From an uncultured Phascolarctobacterium sp. (lineage in GTDB: Bacteria; Bacillota; Negativicutes; Acidaminococcales; Acidaminococcaceae), in assembly GCF_900770955.1 (NCBI RefSeq), contig NZ_CAAGLX010000026.1:59412-123411 (forward strand): DNA of 64,000 nt. Reading direction: 5' to 3'. Of this stretch, positions 16,264 to 25,563 are shown in pieces (position 1 is the stretch's first letter; each line of letters opens with the position of its first letter). A model generated the notes under the pieces. That model had not been told where the DNA came from, did not search any database, and saw only the letters and a program-made list of their open reading frames with translations. A program made the position numbers and the translations under genes.

Positions 16264-17400
16264 ATGAGTACATTGGCTATAGCTTTGATGATTGTCATAG
16301 CCCTGCTTCTGGCAGGTGTAATAGTATTATTGATACAGGGACGGCCGAAGGCGGACATGACGGCGCAGCGTCTGGAGCTTTTGGAGCGCAGGCTTGCGGA
16401 AAGCATGTACGACCTGCGCGGTGAGCAGAGCACACTGGCGCGGGCGGCCCGTCTGGAAAACCAGGCAGCGAGCGACAGGCTGAGCGAGCAGATTGATAAG
16501 CGTGTGGCGCGTCTGGCGGATATGACGGACCAGAATCTGGAGCGCATACGCATGACTGTGGACGAGCGCCTTAATCAATCGCTGGAGCAGAAGTTTGCGC
16601 AGGTCAACAAGTGTCTGGGCGAGGTGCATCAGTCCTTGGGCCAGATGCAGAGCCTTTCCTGCGGTGTGGATGAGCTGCGGCGTGTTCTCTCCAACGTCAA
16701 GGTGCGCGGGACCTGGGGCGAAATGCAGCTGGGCAATATCCTCAAGGATATTCTGGACCGTGCCAGATATGTAGAAAATGCGGAGGTGCGTCCGCACAGC
16801 GGCCTACGCGTGGAATATGCCTTGCGCTTGCCCGGTCAGCGTGAGCAGGAGGTGCTGCTGCCGATTGACGCCAAGTTTCCGCTGGAGGATTACCAACGTC
16901 TGCAGCAGGCACGTGAGGCCGGTGACACGCAGGCGGCGGATGCGGCGGCGAAGCAGCTGGAGCGGCGTTTAAAGAGCGAAGCGAAGGATATTTGCGAAAA
17001 ATATATCTGTCCGCCGTATTCGACGGATTTTGCTGTGATGTATCTGCCGAGCGAGGGATTGTTTGCGGAGGCGCTGGCTCTGCCGGGACTGGCTGAGGAG
17101 CTGCAGCTGAAGTTCAGGGTGTGCGTAGCGGGACCGACGACGCTGGCGGCACTGGTTAACAGCCTGCAGCTTGGCTTCCGTACCTTGGCGGTGCAGCAGC
17201 GTACTACCGAGGTGTGGCAGCTGCTGAACAAGGTGAAGCAGGAGCTTGCCGGTCTGGAAGCCGCACTTGATAAAACAGCCAAAAAGCTGGAGGAGGGGCA
17301 AAACGCCCTGCATACCACCAAGCGCTATACGACAAAACTGCAGAAGCAGCTGGATGCTGTACAGCTGTTAGATGAGGAAGATAAGCATGACAAGGAATAA
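16264..17400 (+). CDS. rmuC: RmuC family DNA recombination protein
   Basis: The 378-residue protein has an N-terminal membrane helix (residues about 3-24) and a long coiled coil (about 35-125). The RmuC nuclease-like domain follows, with the hallmark LRRVLSNVKVRGTWGEMQLG near residue 140 and PIDAKFPLEDYQRL near residue 200. RmuC limits recombination at inverted repeats, probably as a membrane-tethered endonuclease. GGAGGT lies about 14 bases before the start, a little far. A small membrane protein gene overlaps its end, and a Nudix gene follows in the same direction. Confidence 0.92.
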   Translation: MSTLAIALMIVIALLLAGVIVLLIQGRPKADMTAQRLELLERRLAESMYDLRGEQSTLARAARLENQAASDRLSEQIDKRVARLADMTDQNLERIRMTVDERLNQSLEQKFAQVNKCLGEVHQSLGQMQSLSCGVDELRRVLSNVKVRGTWGEMQLGNILKDILDRARYVENAEVRPHSGLRVEYALRLPGQREQEVLLPIDAKFPLEDYQRLQQAREAGDTQAADAAAKQLERRLKSEAKDICEKYICPPYSTDFAVMYLPSEGLFAEALALPGLAEELQLKFRVCVAGPTTLAALVNSLQLGFRTLAVQQRTTEVWQLLNKVKQELAGLEAALDKTAKKLEEGQNALHTTKRYTTKLQKQLDAVQLLDEEDKHDKE

Positions 17401-17602
17401 TGAGCCTCATCCCTATAAAAAGCCGCCGCTGTGGGTACAGATATTATTGTGGGCCTACGGCTTTATGTGGCTGAATATGATTTTTGTTACAGGCTTAAAC
17501 AGCCTGTATCTCGGTTATATAGATTATGACAGCGGCAGCATTGCTTTCGCCATGACCTGTGGCTTTTGGCTGATTTTTAAATATTTGCCGCGCTTGCTTT
17601 AA
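17387..17602 (+). CDS. Small membrane protein of unknown function
   Basis: The 71-residue protein overlaps the last 14 bases of rmuC. The ATG at 17387 has GAGGA eight bases upstream. An earlier in-frame codon at 17372 lacks one. A charged N-terminus (MTRNNEPHPYKKPP) is followed by one or two hydrophobic segments (WVQILLWAYGFMWLNMIFV and IAFAMTCGFWLIF). I do not recognise a family. Its coupling to rmuC suggests co-expression. Confidence 0.65.
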   Translation: MTRNNEPHPYKKPPLWVQILLWAYGFMWLNMIFVTGLNSLYLGYIDYDSGSIAFAMTCGFWLIFKYLPRLL

Positions 17603-17618
17603 GAGGGGGAATTTAATC

Positions 17619-18122
17619 ATGGAGCAATGGGATATTTATGACAGTGAACGCCGTCTTACCGGACGGACAATGAAGAAGAACGACTGGATACTGCAGGACG
17701 GTGAATATCATCTGACAGTGCTGGGCGTTGTGCGCAATACCGACGGACGCTTTCTGATTACCAGACGCGTGCTGACGAAGGCTTGGGCTGCCGGCTGGTG
17801 GGAGGTTCCCGGCGGTGCGGTGCAGGCGGGCGAAAGCTCACGCGAGGCTGTGAACCGTGAGGTTCTGGAGGAAACCGGTCTTGATGTTTCGGCCTGCACA
17901 GGAGGACCGGCGCTGACCTATCATCGCGAAAATCCGGGTGAGGGCGATAATTATTTCGTTGACTGCTATCTCTTTACGCTGCCGTTTACACCGGAAGAGG
18001 TAAAAATCCGCACCGAAGAGGCGCTGGAATATAAACTGGCGACTTTGGAGGAAATTCAGGAGCTGGCGCGCGCAGGAATCTTTTTGCATTATGACAGCAT
18101 TAAGGATGTTTTTGCAAAATAA
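17619..18122 (+). CDS. Nudix hydrolase
   Basis: The 167-residue protein has a complete Nudix box (G-x5-E-x7-R-E-V-x-E-E-x-G-L in GGAVQAGESSREAVNREV and onward). The N-terminal WDIYDSERRLTGRTM resembles the IPP-isomerase-like/YfcD branch. Nudix enzymes hydrolyse nucleoside diphosphates linked to another group, using a divalent metal held by the box glutamates. The substrate is not predictable. AGAGGGGGA precedes the start, and the gene is probably the last of the rmuC transcript. Confidence 0.9.
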   Translation: MEQWDIYDSERRLTGRTMKKNDWILQDGEYHLTVLGVVRNTDGRFLITRRVLTKAWAAGWWEVPGGAVQAGESSREAVNREVLEETGLDVSACTGGPALTYHRENPGEGDNYFVDCYLFTLPFTPEEVKIRTEEALEYKLATLEEIQELARAGIFLHYDSIKDVFAK

Positions 18123-18144
18123 AGCTGTATGATGGCGTTTGCGG

Positions 18145-18173
18145 TTGAAAAAACACAGCCGGCGTGGTAAAAT
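18145..18173 (+). promoter_or_regulatory. Promoter of yebC
   Basis: TTGAAA at 18145-18150, 17 bases, TAAAAT at 18168-18173. This places the start of transcription about 50 bases before yebC. Confidence 0.65.
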
Positions 18174-18229
18174 ATTATGGTAAATGCTTAAATATAATAT
18201 GGCAAAGAGAAAGTTTGGAGGAATTTACA

Positions 18230-18970
18230 ATGTCAGGACATTCTAAATGGGCGAACATTAAACATAAAAAAGGCAAGGCTGACGCTCTGCGCGGCAAAAT
18301 CACTACTAAAATCAGTCGCGAAATCACCATTGCTGTTCGTATGGGTGGTGCTGACCCTACCGGTAACATGAAGCTGAAGCTGGCTCTGTCCAAAGCTAAG
18401 GCTAACAATATCCCTAAAGACAACATTCAACGTGCTATCCAAAAGGGTGCAGGTGCTCTGGAAGGCCAAAGCTTCGAAGAGATTACCTATGAAGGCTACG
18501 GTCCTGCAGGTGTTGCTATGATGGTCAGCTGCCTGACCGATAACCGTAACCGTACCGCTGCTGATGTACGTCACGTATTCTCTAAGCATGGCGGCAACCT
18601 GGGTGCCAGCGGCTGCGTAAGCTACATGTTCCAACAAAAAGGTATCTTCGCAGTAAGCGCTGAAACCGGTGTAAGTGAAGACGATCTGATGATGATTGCT
18701 TTGGATGCTGGCGCTGAAGATATCAAGAGCAGCGAAGACGGCTTCGAAATTATCACAGATCCGGCTGCTTATGACGATGTAGAAAAGGCTTTGGCTGATA
18801 ACAATATTGAAGTTGCAATGTCTGAAATCACCATGGTGCCTGATACTATGGCTGAGCTGTCTGACGAGGATGCTGAAAAGGTTCAGAAGATGCTGGACGC
18901 ATTGGATGATTGCGATGATGTACAAGACGTTTACACCAACGCTGACTTGCCGGAAGACGACGAGGAATAA
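18230..18970 (+). CDS. yebC: YebC/PmpR family protein
   Basis: The 246-residue protein begins MSGHSKWANIKHKKGKAD at 18230 with GGAGG eight bases before. The frame is open further upstream, but this start matches the family exactly. The GGNLGASGCVSYMF motif and the acidic C-terminus (LPEDDEE) are typical. YebC proteins have been described as DNA-binding regulators and, more recently, as factors that help ribosomes at proline-rich stretches. The gene sits before ruvCAB as in many bacteria. Its codons are unusually uniform, suggesting high expression. Confidence 0.95.
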   Translation: MSGHSKWANIKHKKGKADALRGKITTKISREITIAVRMGGADPTGNMKLKLALSKAKANNIPKDNIQRAIQKGAGALEGQSFEEITYEGYGPAGVAMMVSCLTDNRNRTAADVRHVFSKHGGNLGASGCVSYMFQQKGIFAVSAETGVSEDDLMMIALDAGAEDIKSSEDGFEIITDPAAYDDVEKALADNNIEVAMSEITMVPDTMAELSDEDAEKVQKMLDALDDCDDVQDVYTNADLPEDDEE

Positions 18971-19021
18971 TATTATTATTACGAAGTAACTGCAATGTGC
19001 GTGAAGCATAGTTGCAGAAAG

Positions 19022-19056
19022 GAAAGCAGGCAGTTGATGTCTGCTTTCTGTTTTTT
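19022..19056 (+). terminator. Probable terminator between yebC and ruvC
   Basis: GAAAGCAG and CTGCTTTC form an 8-bp stem with an 11-base loop followed by TTTTTT. The ruvC ribosome site comes straight after, so read-through may be partial. Confidence 0.6.
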
Positions 19057-19068
19057 GAGAGGTTTTTT

Positions 19069-19563
19069 ATGCTGGTTTTAGGAATTGACCCCGGTACCGC
19101 CATCTGCGGTTATGGCCTGGTAGATATGACAGGCAACCGTCTGCGCCCTGTTTTTTACGGCTCGGTGCTGACGGACAAGGATATGCTGCCGGAGCTGCGG
19201 CTGAAGAAGATTTATGATGATATTTCGGATATCATTGACCACTTTAAGCCGGATTTGCTGAGCATTGAAAAGCTGTTTTTTAACCGCAACGTTACTACTG
19301 CGATTCCTGTAGGACAGGCACGCGGCGTTGTGCTTTTGGCTGCGGCCAACAAGGGACTGCCGGTGATGGAATTTACACCGATGCAGATTAAGCTGTCGGT
19401 AGTAGGCACAGGCAGTGCAACGAAGGAGCAGGTTATCTACATGGTGATGCATCTGCTCAATATCCGCGAAAAAATTAAACCGGACGATACTGCCGATGCT
19501 TTGGCAGCGGCAATCTGCGGCATCAATACTGCGTCTACGCGCAGATGGCAGGAGGGCAGATAA
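19069..19563 (+). CDS. ruvC: Holliday junction resolvase RuvC
   Basis: The 164-residue nuclease is counted from the ATG at 19069 (MLVLGIDPGTAICGYG), with GAGAGG eight bases upstream. The acidic residues that bind the catalytic metal are visible: Asp7, Glu67 in SIEKLFFNRN, and Asp139/Asp140 with Asp143 in KPDDTADALA. The dimer cuts Holliday junctions symmetrically after RuvAB branch migration. ruvA begins immediately after the stop codon. Confidence 0.96.
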   Translation: MLVLGIDPGTAICGYGLVDMTGNRLRPVFYGSVLTDKDMLPELRLKKIYDDISDIIDHFKPDLLSIEKLFFNRNVTTAIPVGQARGVVLLAAANKGLPVMEFTPMQIKLSVVGTGSATKEQVIYMVMHLLNIREKIKPDDTADALAAAICGINTASTRRWQEGR

Positions 19564-20166
19564 ATGATAGGTTCATTGAAGGGCTCTGTTGACAGCCTTG
19601 GCATAGACAACTGCATAATCGAAACGGCAGGCGGCGTAGGCTACCGCGTTTTCATGCCGGCAGCACAGCTGGCACAGCTGACGCAGGGTGCCGCAGTGCG
19701 CCTGCACATTCACACCGCTGTGCGTGAGGATGCTATTGTTCTTTACGGCTTTTTGAGCCGGGAATATTATGATCTCTTCGAGCTGCTGCTGACTATCAGC
19801 GGCGTAGGTCCAAAGATGGCCTTGGGGATTTTATCTGCAGTCAAGCCTGATGCCTTTTATCTGGCAGTGCAGAGCCGTGATATCAAGGTGCTGACCAAGC
19901 TGCCGGGTATCGGCAAAAAGACGGCGGAGCGTCTGCTGCTGGAGCTGAAGGACAAGGTCGGACCCGTGGCCGCCGAAAGCGGCGACAGCTTCGGCGAGGC
20001 GGTAGCTGCCGGTGGCAGCGGTGCCGTAGCGGAGGCTATTGAAGCACTTGCTTCCTTGGGCTACAGCAACAGCGAGATTATGCCTGTAATCAAGAAAATC
20101 GAAGGTGCGGAGGCCAAGACAAGCGAGGAAATACTGAAGCAGGCATTAAGGCTGATGATGAAGTAA
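19564..20166 (+). CDS. ruvA: Holliday junction branch migration protein RuvA
   Basis: The 200-residue protein has domain I (an OB fold: MIGSLKGSVDSL, then YRVFMPA), domain II with two helix-hairpin-helix motifs (TISGVGPKMALGIL and LPGIGKKTAERLLLELKDK), and a C-terminal domain III (from about 150) that contacts RuvB. A tetramer holds the junction and recruits RuvB helicase rings. It directly abuts ruvC and precedes ruvB by 62 bases. Confidence 0.96.
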   Translation: MIGSLKGSVDSLGIDNCIIETAGGVGYRVFMPAAQLAQLTQGAAVRLHIHTAVREDAIVLYGFLSREYYDLFELLLTISGVGPKMALGILSAVKPDAFYLAVQSRDIKVLTKLPGIGKKTAERLLLELKDKVGPVAAESGDSFGEAVAAGGSGAVAEAIEALASLGYSNSEIMPVIKKIEGAEAKTSEEILKQALRLMMK

Positions 20167-20228
20167 TATTCCGCCGACAAATCGTCCGGTGGCATTCGTG
20201 TCTGTGCAAGGCTTATTAGGAGGAACTT

Positions 20229-21236
20229 ATGGAATTTGATGATAGAATTATTGCCGGGGCGGAACAGGAAGCAGATGGCTGGCAGTACAGCCTGCGTCCG
20301 CGTCTGTTAAATGAATATATAGGTCAGACGCAGGTCAAGGATAATCTGTCTATTTTCATTAAGGCTGCCGCTGCCCGCCACGAAGCGCTGGACCACGTGC
20401 TGCTGTTCGGGCCTCCGGGCTTGGGCAAAACTACGCTGGCCAACATTATTGCCAACGAGCTGAATGTCAACATCCGCGTTACCAGCGGACCTGCTATTGA
20501 ACGTCAGGGAGATTTGGCAGCAATATTGACTAACCTTGGCGACAATGATGTACTGTTTATTGACGAAATCCACCGCCTGTCCAAGACGGTAGAGGAAATT
20601 CTGTATTCCGCTATGGAGGATTTTGCCTTAGATATTATTATCGGCAAGGGGCCTGCGGCACGCAGCGTGCGTCTGGACCTGCCACATTTTACGCTTATCG
20701 GCGCTACTACGCGCCTGGGCGCGATAGCAGCACCTTTGCGTGACCGCTTTGGCGTGCAGTGCTGCCTGGAGTTTTACAAACCGGAGGAGCTGCAGTTTAT
20801 TATTACGCGTGCAGCGGAAATCCTTAATGTAAAAATTGACAAGGAAGGCGCTATGGAAATTGCCCACCGCAGCAGGGGTACCCCGCGTATCGCAAACCGT
20901 CTGCTGAAGCGTGTGCGCGATTTTGCCCAGGTCCTGGGCGTAGAGGTTATAGACCGCCAGCTGGCCGACGAGGCATTGGCCAAGCTGGAGGTTGACCGCT
21001 ATGGCTTCGACCGCAACGACCGCAAAATTTTGACGACCATCGTCAAAACCTTCGGCGGCGGACCTGTAGGCATTGAAACGATTGCCGCAGCCGTGAGCGA
21101 GGAATCATCAACGATTGAGGATGTCATCGAGCCTTATCTGATGCAGCAGGGAATGCTGAACCGCACCTCGCGCGGACGTATGGCGACACGCGAAACCTAT
21201 AGATATCTGGGAATGCCGTTTCCTGAAAATCAGTAA
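20229..21236 (+). CDS. ruvB: Holliday junction branch migration helicase RuvB
   Basis: The 335-residue AAA+ ATPase has LRPRLLNEYIGQ near the N-terminus, Walker A FGPPGLGKTTLA near residue 63, Walker B LFIDEIHRL near 113, sensor GATTRLG near 160, and a winged-helix DNA-binding C-terminus (RTSRGRMATRETYRYLG). It drives branch migration on RuvA-bound junctions. AGGAGG lies six bases upstream of the start. Confidence 0.97.
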   Translation: MEFDDRIIAGAEQEADGWQYSLRPRLLNEYIGQTQVKDNLSIFIKAAAARHEALDHVLLFGPPGLGKTTLANIIANELNVNIRVTSGPAIERQGDLAAILTNLGDNDVLFIDEIHRLSKTVEEILYSAMEDFALDIIIGKGPAARSVRLDLPHFTLIGATTRLGAIAAPLRDRFGVQCCLEFYKPEELQFIITRAAEILNVKIDKEGAMEIAHRSRGTPRIANRLLKRVRDFAQVLGVEVIDRQLADEALAKLEVDRYGFDRNDRKILTTIVKTFGGGPVGIETIAAAVSEESSTIEDVIEPYLMQQGMLNRTSRGRMATRETYRYLGMPFPENQ

Positions 21237-21262
21237 AGCAGCTTAGCTGCTCAGGAGGAAAA

Positions 21263-21865
21263 ATGAAATTATTATTACATGCCTGCTGCGGCCCCTGTGC
21301 CTGCTACCCTACGGAGCAGCTGAAGGCGGCGGGAACGGATTTTGATATTTTGTTTTTTAATCCTAACATTCATCCGTACAAGGAGTTCAAGCACAGGCTG
21401 AGCACCCTGCGGGAGTTTTGTGAGAAGAAACGCTACAATCTTATTATCGACAAAAGCTATCCTATCGAGGAATGCATCCGCGGTATGCTGGCAGAGCCTA
21501 CTGTGCGCTGCGCCTTCTGCTACCGTATGCGTCTGCGTTATGCGGCGCAGTTCGCCAAGGAAAACGGCTATGATGCCTTTTCTACCACGCTGCTTGTCAG
21601 TCCCTATCAGCGCCATGAGCTGATTAAAAAAGAGGCAGAGGCGGCAGCGGCGGAGTTCGGGATTCCGTTCTATTATGAGGATTTCCGCGTCGGCTATCAG
21701 CGCGGTGTGGATATCAGCCTGGAGCTGGGGCTGTATCGCCAGCAGTACTGCGGCTGTGTCTTCAGCGAGCGTGACCGCTATGAAATACGCAAAAAGCCTA
21801 AGGCCGGAGCAACGCAGGATAAGTTTGTGGTTGTAAGCAAAAATATTAAAATGGTGAACAGATAA
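21263..21865 (+). CDS. queH: Epoxyqueuosine reductase QueH
   Basis: The 200-residue protein belongs to the QueH (former DUF208) family. It has HACCGPCACYP at residues 6-16, RCAFCYRMRLRYA near residue 84, and YCGCVFSERDRY near 160. The conserved cysteines hold a [4Fe-4S] cluster plus a second metal. QueH performs the last step of queuosine synthesis, reducing epoxyqueuosine in tRNA, and replaces the cobalamin-dependent QueG in many anaerobes. queA and tgt of the same pathway follow after one intervening gene. Confidence 0.95.
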   Translation: MKLLLHACCGPCACYPTEQLKAAGTDFDILFFNPNIHPYKEFKHRLSTLREFCEKKRYNLIIDKSYPIEECIRGMLAEPTVRCAFCYRMRLRYAAQFAKENGYDAFSTTLLVSPYQRHELIKKEAEAAAAEFGIPFYYEDFRVGYQRGVDISLELGLYRQQYCGCVFSERDRYEIRKKPKAGATQDKFVVVSKNIKMVNR

Positions 21866-21892
21866 AGGCTGCAAGCTATTGAGGAAAAGTAT

Positions 21893-23182
21893 ATGCTTAG
21901 AAAATTACTGATACTGTCTGTATTGTTATTTACTTTTATATTTGCTTCTGCTGCAGCGGCCGCCGAGCAAATCCGTGTAGGAATTGTTGTGGGGCAGGCA
22001 ACAGCAGAGCTGAGCTGTGAGGATGAATTCGTGGTGCGTGATTGCCGTGGCAAGACGGCAACGTTACCCAAGGGCAAGTATTTCATCCATTCGCAGCAGG
22101 GAGAGCTTTTCTTTGATGATAAAAATGTTTTTGGTGAAGACGCAGTTGTTGCTGCGGTGGCAGGCAAAAGGTCACCGCAAATCAACAAACGCAGTTATAA
22201 AGGGGATTTTCAGCTGAGAGCAGAGCAGGGCGATAAGCTGCTGATAGTCAACAGGCTACCGCTGGAGGATTATCTGGCGAGCGTACTGCCGGCAAAAACA
22301 ATGGCAGTATGGCCTGATGAGGTTATCAAGGCACAGGCGGTCGCTGCCCGCAGCTATGCTATGTTTAAAACGCAGCACAGCGATAAGGCCTATGCCTTGC
22401 CTGCTACCGACAGGGAGCTGCCGTACGAGGGCACCGGCAAGCGCATTGAAAAGGATGCTGTAACGAAGCTGATTCAGGCGACGAAGGGACAGTATCTTGC
22501 CGATGCTTATGGCAATGCCATCGAAGCTGTAACTACATCAAGCAGCGGCGGCAGAACCGAAAGCGCGCTGAATCTGCGCGGTACTGCCGTAAGCTATTTG
22601 CAGTCGGTAGAGGATTACGACAGCGACAGTCCGGAATATACCTGGGAAAGCCGTATTTCTCCGGCACTTTTGGAAAGCCTGGCAGTGCAGCGCGGTTATA
22701 CGACAGGCAAGCTGACGAGCATACGTCTGTCACCGCTGGATGACGCAGGTGTTGACAGAACGCCTACGGGACGGGTAAAATATATTATCCTTTCGGGTGA
22801 AGCTGCTACTGTAAAAATCAGTGGCGATGAGCTGCTGGACCTGCTGGGGCTGAACAGCACCTTGTTTGATATCGAAACTGGTACGCCGGTACCTGAAACG
22901 CTTAATGTGCCTATCGAAGATCATTACGGTATGGAAATAGGCAGCAAGGATATAGGTATTAAGGTTAATGAGTCGAAAAAGCCTGTCTGGAAAAATTTAG
23001 TTCGCAGCTATCATCTTTTGGGCGGTGGCAAGGAAGAAAAAATTATTTTCCGCGGCAAGGGTAAAGGCTCCGGTCTTGGCCTGAGTGCCTGGGGTGCACG
23101 CGGTATGGCTGTTGACGATGCCGAAGCGACCTATAAGACTATTTTGGCGCACTATTATCCTGGAGCTGAGCTTGTCCGTTAG
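21893..23182 (+). CDS. SpoIID/LytB domain protein, probable peptidoglycan hydrolase
   Basis: The 429-residue protein has a signal peptide (residues 1-24, ending ASAAAAAE). A SpoIID domain is marked by NRLPLEDYLASVLPAKTM near residue 118, WPDEVIKAQAVAARSYAM near residue 140, and the C-terminal SGLGLSAWGARGMA. The SPEYTW stretch near residue 244 is typical. SpoIID proteins are lytic transglycosylases that act on denuded glycan strands. In sporulating Firmicutes SpoIID drives engulfment. Here no sporulation genes are adjacent, so a wall or division role in the periplasm is likelier. It sits inside the queuosine cluster. Confidence 0.88.
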   Translation: MLRKLLILSVLLFTFIFASAAAAAEQIRVGIVVGQATAELSCEDEFVVRDCRGKTATLPKGKYFIHSQQGELFFDDKNVFGEDAVVAAVAGKRSPQINKRSYKGDFQLRAEQGDKLLIVNRLPLEDYLASVLPAKTMAVWPDEVIKAQAVAARSYAMFKTQHSDKAYALPATDRELPYEGTGKRIEKDAVTKLIQATKGQYLADAYGNAIEAVTTSSSGGRTESALNLRGTAVSYLQSVEDYDSDSPEYTWESRISPALLESLAVQRGYTTGKLTSIRLSPLDDAGVDRTPTGRVKYIILSGEAATVKISGDELLDLLGLNSTLFDIETGTPVPETLNVPIEDHYGMEIGSKDIGIKVNESKKPVWKNLVRSYHLLGGGKEEKIIFRGKGKGSGLGLSAWGARGMAVDDAEATYKTILAHYYPGAELVR

Positions 23183-23227
23183 CAGGAAGCTATGTCCTGT
23201 AATATATAAGAAAAGAGAGAAATTTAC

Positions 23228-24256
23228 ATGTTAGTAACTGATTTTGATTATGAGCTGCCACAGGAGCTGATTGCTCAGCATCCTATGGAGCCGCGCGACC
23301 ATTCGCGTTTACTGGTTGTTGACAAAAAGACCGGTGAAATTGAGCACAAGCATTTTTATGATCTGGTAAACTACCTTAAGCCGGGAGATGTGCTGGTGTT
23401 TAATGATACCCGCGTTATTCCTGCACGTCTGCACGGCACGAAGGATACCGGCGCCCATGTCGAGGTATTTCTGCTGACCCGCAGAGATGCAACCGACTGG
23501 GAGGTTTTGGTGCGTCCAGGCAAAAAGCTGCAGGTGGGTGCCAAGATTAACTTCAGCGATGAATTGAGCTGCGAGGTTATCGAGCACACCGACTTCGGCG
23601 GACGCGTAGTACGCTTTAAATATGACGGTATCTTCGAAGAAATTCTTGACCGTCTGGGTGAAACTCCTCTGCCGCCGTATATCACGGCACCTTTAGAGGA
23701 TAAGGAGCGCTACCAGACTGTTTATAACCGTGAGCGCGGCAGTGCTGCCGCTCCGACCGCAGGTCTGCACTTTACTAAGGAGCTGCTGCAGAAAATCAAG
23801 GATATCGGCTGTGAAGAGGTTTTTGTAACCCTGCATGTAGGTCTCGGTACCTTCCGCCCCGTAAGTGAGGCGAAGATTGAGGACCACAAGATGCATAAGG
23901 AATTCTACACCGTATCGCAGGAGGCTGCGGATGCTGTCAATAAGGCAAAGGCCGAAGGCCGCCGCATTATCGCGGTAGGTACTACGGCAGTACGCACTCT
24001 GGAGGCTGCGGGCGCTGACGGTCAGTTGCATGCCGGCAGCAGCTGGACGAATATCTTCATCTACCCCGGCTATAAGTTCCGTCTGGTAGATGATCTGGTA
24101 ACAAACTTCCATCTGCCGCAGAGTACACTGCTGATGCTGGTAAGCACCTTGTCTACCCGTGAGATTATGCTGCAGACCTATAAGACGGCGGTTGAAGAAA
24201 AATACCGCTTCTTCTCCTTTGGCGATGCCATGTTTATTACAGACCTCAACAAATAA
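23228..24256 (+). CDS. queA: tRNA preQ1(34) S-adenosylmethionine ribosyltransferase-isomerase QueA
   Basis: The 342-residue protein has the full family length. It shows FDYELPQELIAQHPMEPRDHSRL at the start (by parts), GDVLVFNDTRVIPARL near 52, APTAGLHFT near residue 177, and FHLPQSTLLMLVS near 296. It transfers the ribosyl part of SAM to preQ1 in tRNA to make epoxyqueuosine, the substrate of QueH. tgt follows 60 bases downstream. Confidence 0.97.
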   Translation: MLVTDFDYELPQELIAQHPMEPRDHSRLLVVDKKTGEIEHKHFYDLVNYLKPGDVLVFNDTRVIPARLHGTKDTGAHVEVFLLTRRDATDWEVLVRPGKKLQVGAKINFSDELSCEVIEHTDFGGRVVRFKYDGIFEEILDRLGETPLPPYITAPLEDKERYQTVYNRERGSAAAPTAGLHFTKELLQKIKDIGCEEVFVTLHVGLGTFRPVSEAKIEDHKMHKEFYTVSQEAADAVNKAKAEGRRIIAVGTTAVRTLEAAGADGQLHAGSSWTNIFIYPGYKFRLVDDLVTNFHLPQSTLLMLVSTLSTREIMLQTYKTAVEEKYRFFSFGDAMFITDLNK

Positions 24257-24315
24257 GACTTTCTGCCTTCGCCGCTGAGGCGAAAGGCGCTGATAAATAA
24301 TTTTAGGAGTTGCAT

Positions 24316-25431
24316 ATGACAAAACACGCAGTAACCTACGAACTAATTAAAGAATGTCCGCGCAGCGGTGCACGTCTCGGCCGCCTGCATACGCCGCATG
24401 GTACGTTTGAAACTCCGATGTTTATGCCTGTAGGAACACAGGCAACGGTAAAAACTCTGGCACCGGAAGAGCTGTACGATATGGGCAGTCAGGTTATTTT
24501 GTCGAATACCTATCATCTGTTTTTGCGTCCCGGTCACGAGCTGGTGCGCAAGGCAGGCGGTCTGCATAAGTTTATGAATTATAAACGCGGTATGCTTACC
24601 GACAGCGGCGGCTTTCAGGTATTCAGCCTGGGTGCTATGCGCAAAATCACCGAAGAGGGTGTAATGTTCCGCTCGCATATCGACGGCAGCAAGCAGTTCC
24701 TGTCACCGGAGGTTTCTACTCAGGTGCAGGAGGCCTTGGGCGCGGATATCGCAATGGCATTTGACGAATGCATTCCGTATCCTGCCGATTTTGATTATGC
24801 CAAGCGTTCTACCGAGCGTACCACTCGCTGGGCCAAGCGCTGTCTGGAAACGCATACGCGTGAGGACCAGTCCATGTTCGGTATCGTACAGGGTGGTATG
24901 TATCCCGAGCTGCGCCGCATGAGTGTGCAGCAGCTGACAGAGCTTGATTTTGCCGGTTATGGTATCGGCGGTCTGTCCGTAGGCGAGCCGAAGCCTATGA
25001 TGTATGATATTCTTTCGCATACTACCGAGCTGATGCCGAAGAATAAGGCACGTTATCTTATGGGTGTCGGTACTGCCGACTGCATTGTAGAGGCAGTAAA
25101 CCTGGGTGTTGATATGTTTGACTGTGTATTCCCGACACGCGTTGCCAGAAACGGCACCGCTATGACGCATACAGGTCGTCTGGTAGTACGCAATGCAACC
25201 TATGCCGAGGATTTCCTGCCGATTGAAGAGGGCTGTGACTGCTATGCCTGTCGTAACTTCAGCCGTGCTTATATCCGCCATCTGTTCAAGGCAGAGGAGA
25301 TTTTCGGCTTAAGACTCTTGTCTATTCACAATCTGCATTTCCTGCTGCATTTTGCCAAGGAAATTCGTGAAGCTATCGCTAATGACTGCTTCCCAGAGTT
25401 CCGCGAAAGATTCTTAGAAAATTATCGTTGA
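24316..25431 (+). CDS. tgt: tRNA-guanine transglycosylase
   Basis: The 371-residue protein is counted from the ATG at 24316, five bases after AGGAGT. A TTG six bases earlier is open but less likely. It has TDSGGFQVFSL with the catalytic aspartate near residue 92, a second aspartate in FDCVFPTRVARNG near 268, and the zinc site CDCYACRNFSRAYIRHL near 305. It exchanges guanine for preQ1 at position 34 of GUN tRNAs, the first step on tRNA of the pathway completed by QueA and QueH. Confidence 0.97.
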   Translation: MTKHAVTYELIKECPRSGARLGRLHTPHGTFETPMFMPVGTQATVKTLAPEELYDMGSQVILSNTYHLFLRPGHELVRKAGGLHKFMNYKRGMLTDSGGFQVFSLGAMRKITEEGVMFRSHIDGSKQFLSPEVSTQVQEALGADIAMAFDECIPYPADFDYAKRSTERTTRWAKRCLETHTREDQSMFGIVQGGMYPELRRMSVQQLTELDFAGYGIGGLSVGEPKPMMYDILSHTTELMPKNKARYLMGVGTADCIVEAVNLGVDMFDCVFPTRVARNGTAMTHTGRLVVRNATYAEDFLPIEEGCDCYACRNFSRAYIRHLFKAEEIFGLRLLSIHNLHFLLHFAKEIREAIANDCFPEFRERFLENYR

Positions 25432-25450
25432 TAACAAGGATTTTTCTGAT

Positions 25451-25479
25451 TTGCAGAGAATATATAAAAGTGGTATAAA
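25451..25479 (+). promoter_or_regulatory. Promoter of yajC-secDF
   Basis: TTGCAG at 25451-25456, 17 bases, TATAAA at 25474-25479, in the gap after tgt. Confidence 0.55.
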
Positions 25480-25563
25480 CTATTGCATACTAAAAGGTCT
25501 GCAAGGAGAACCTGTAAATATGTCCGAATTTGCAGGGATTGATAAAATGTGGAGGTGTTCAAT

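Noticed and set aside
24265..24290. Hairpin CTTCGCC-GCTGA-GGCGAA between queA and tgt
   Set aside because: No T run follows and the genes are probably co-transcribed, so it is not called a terminator.
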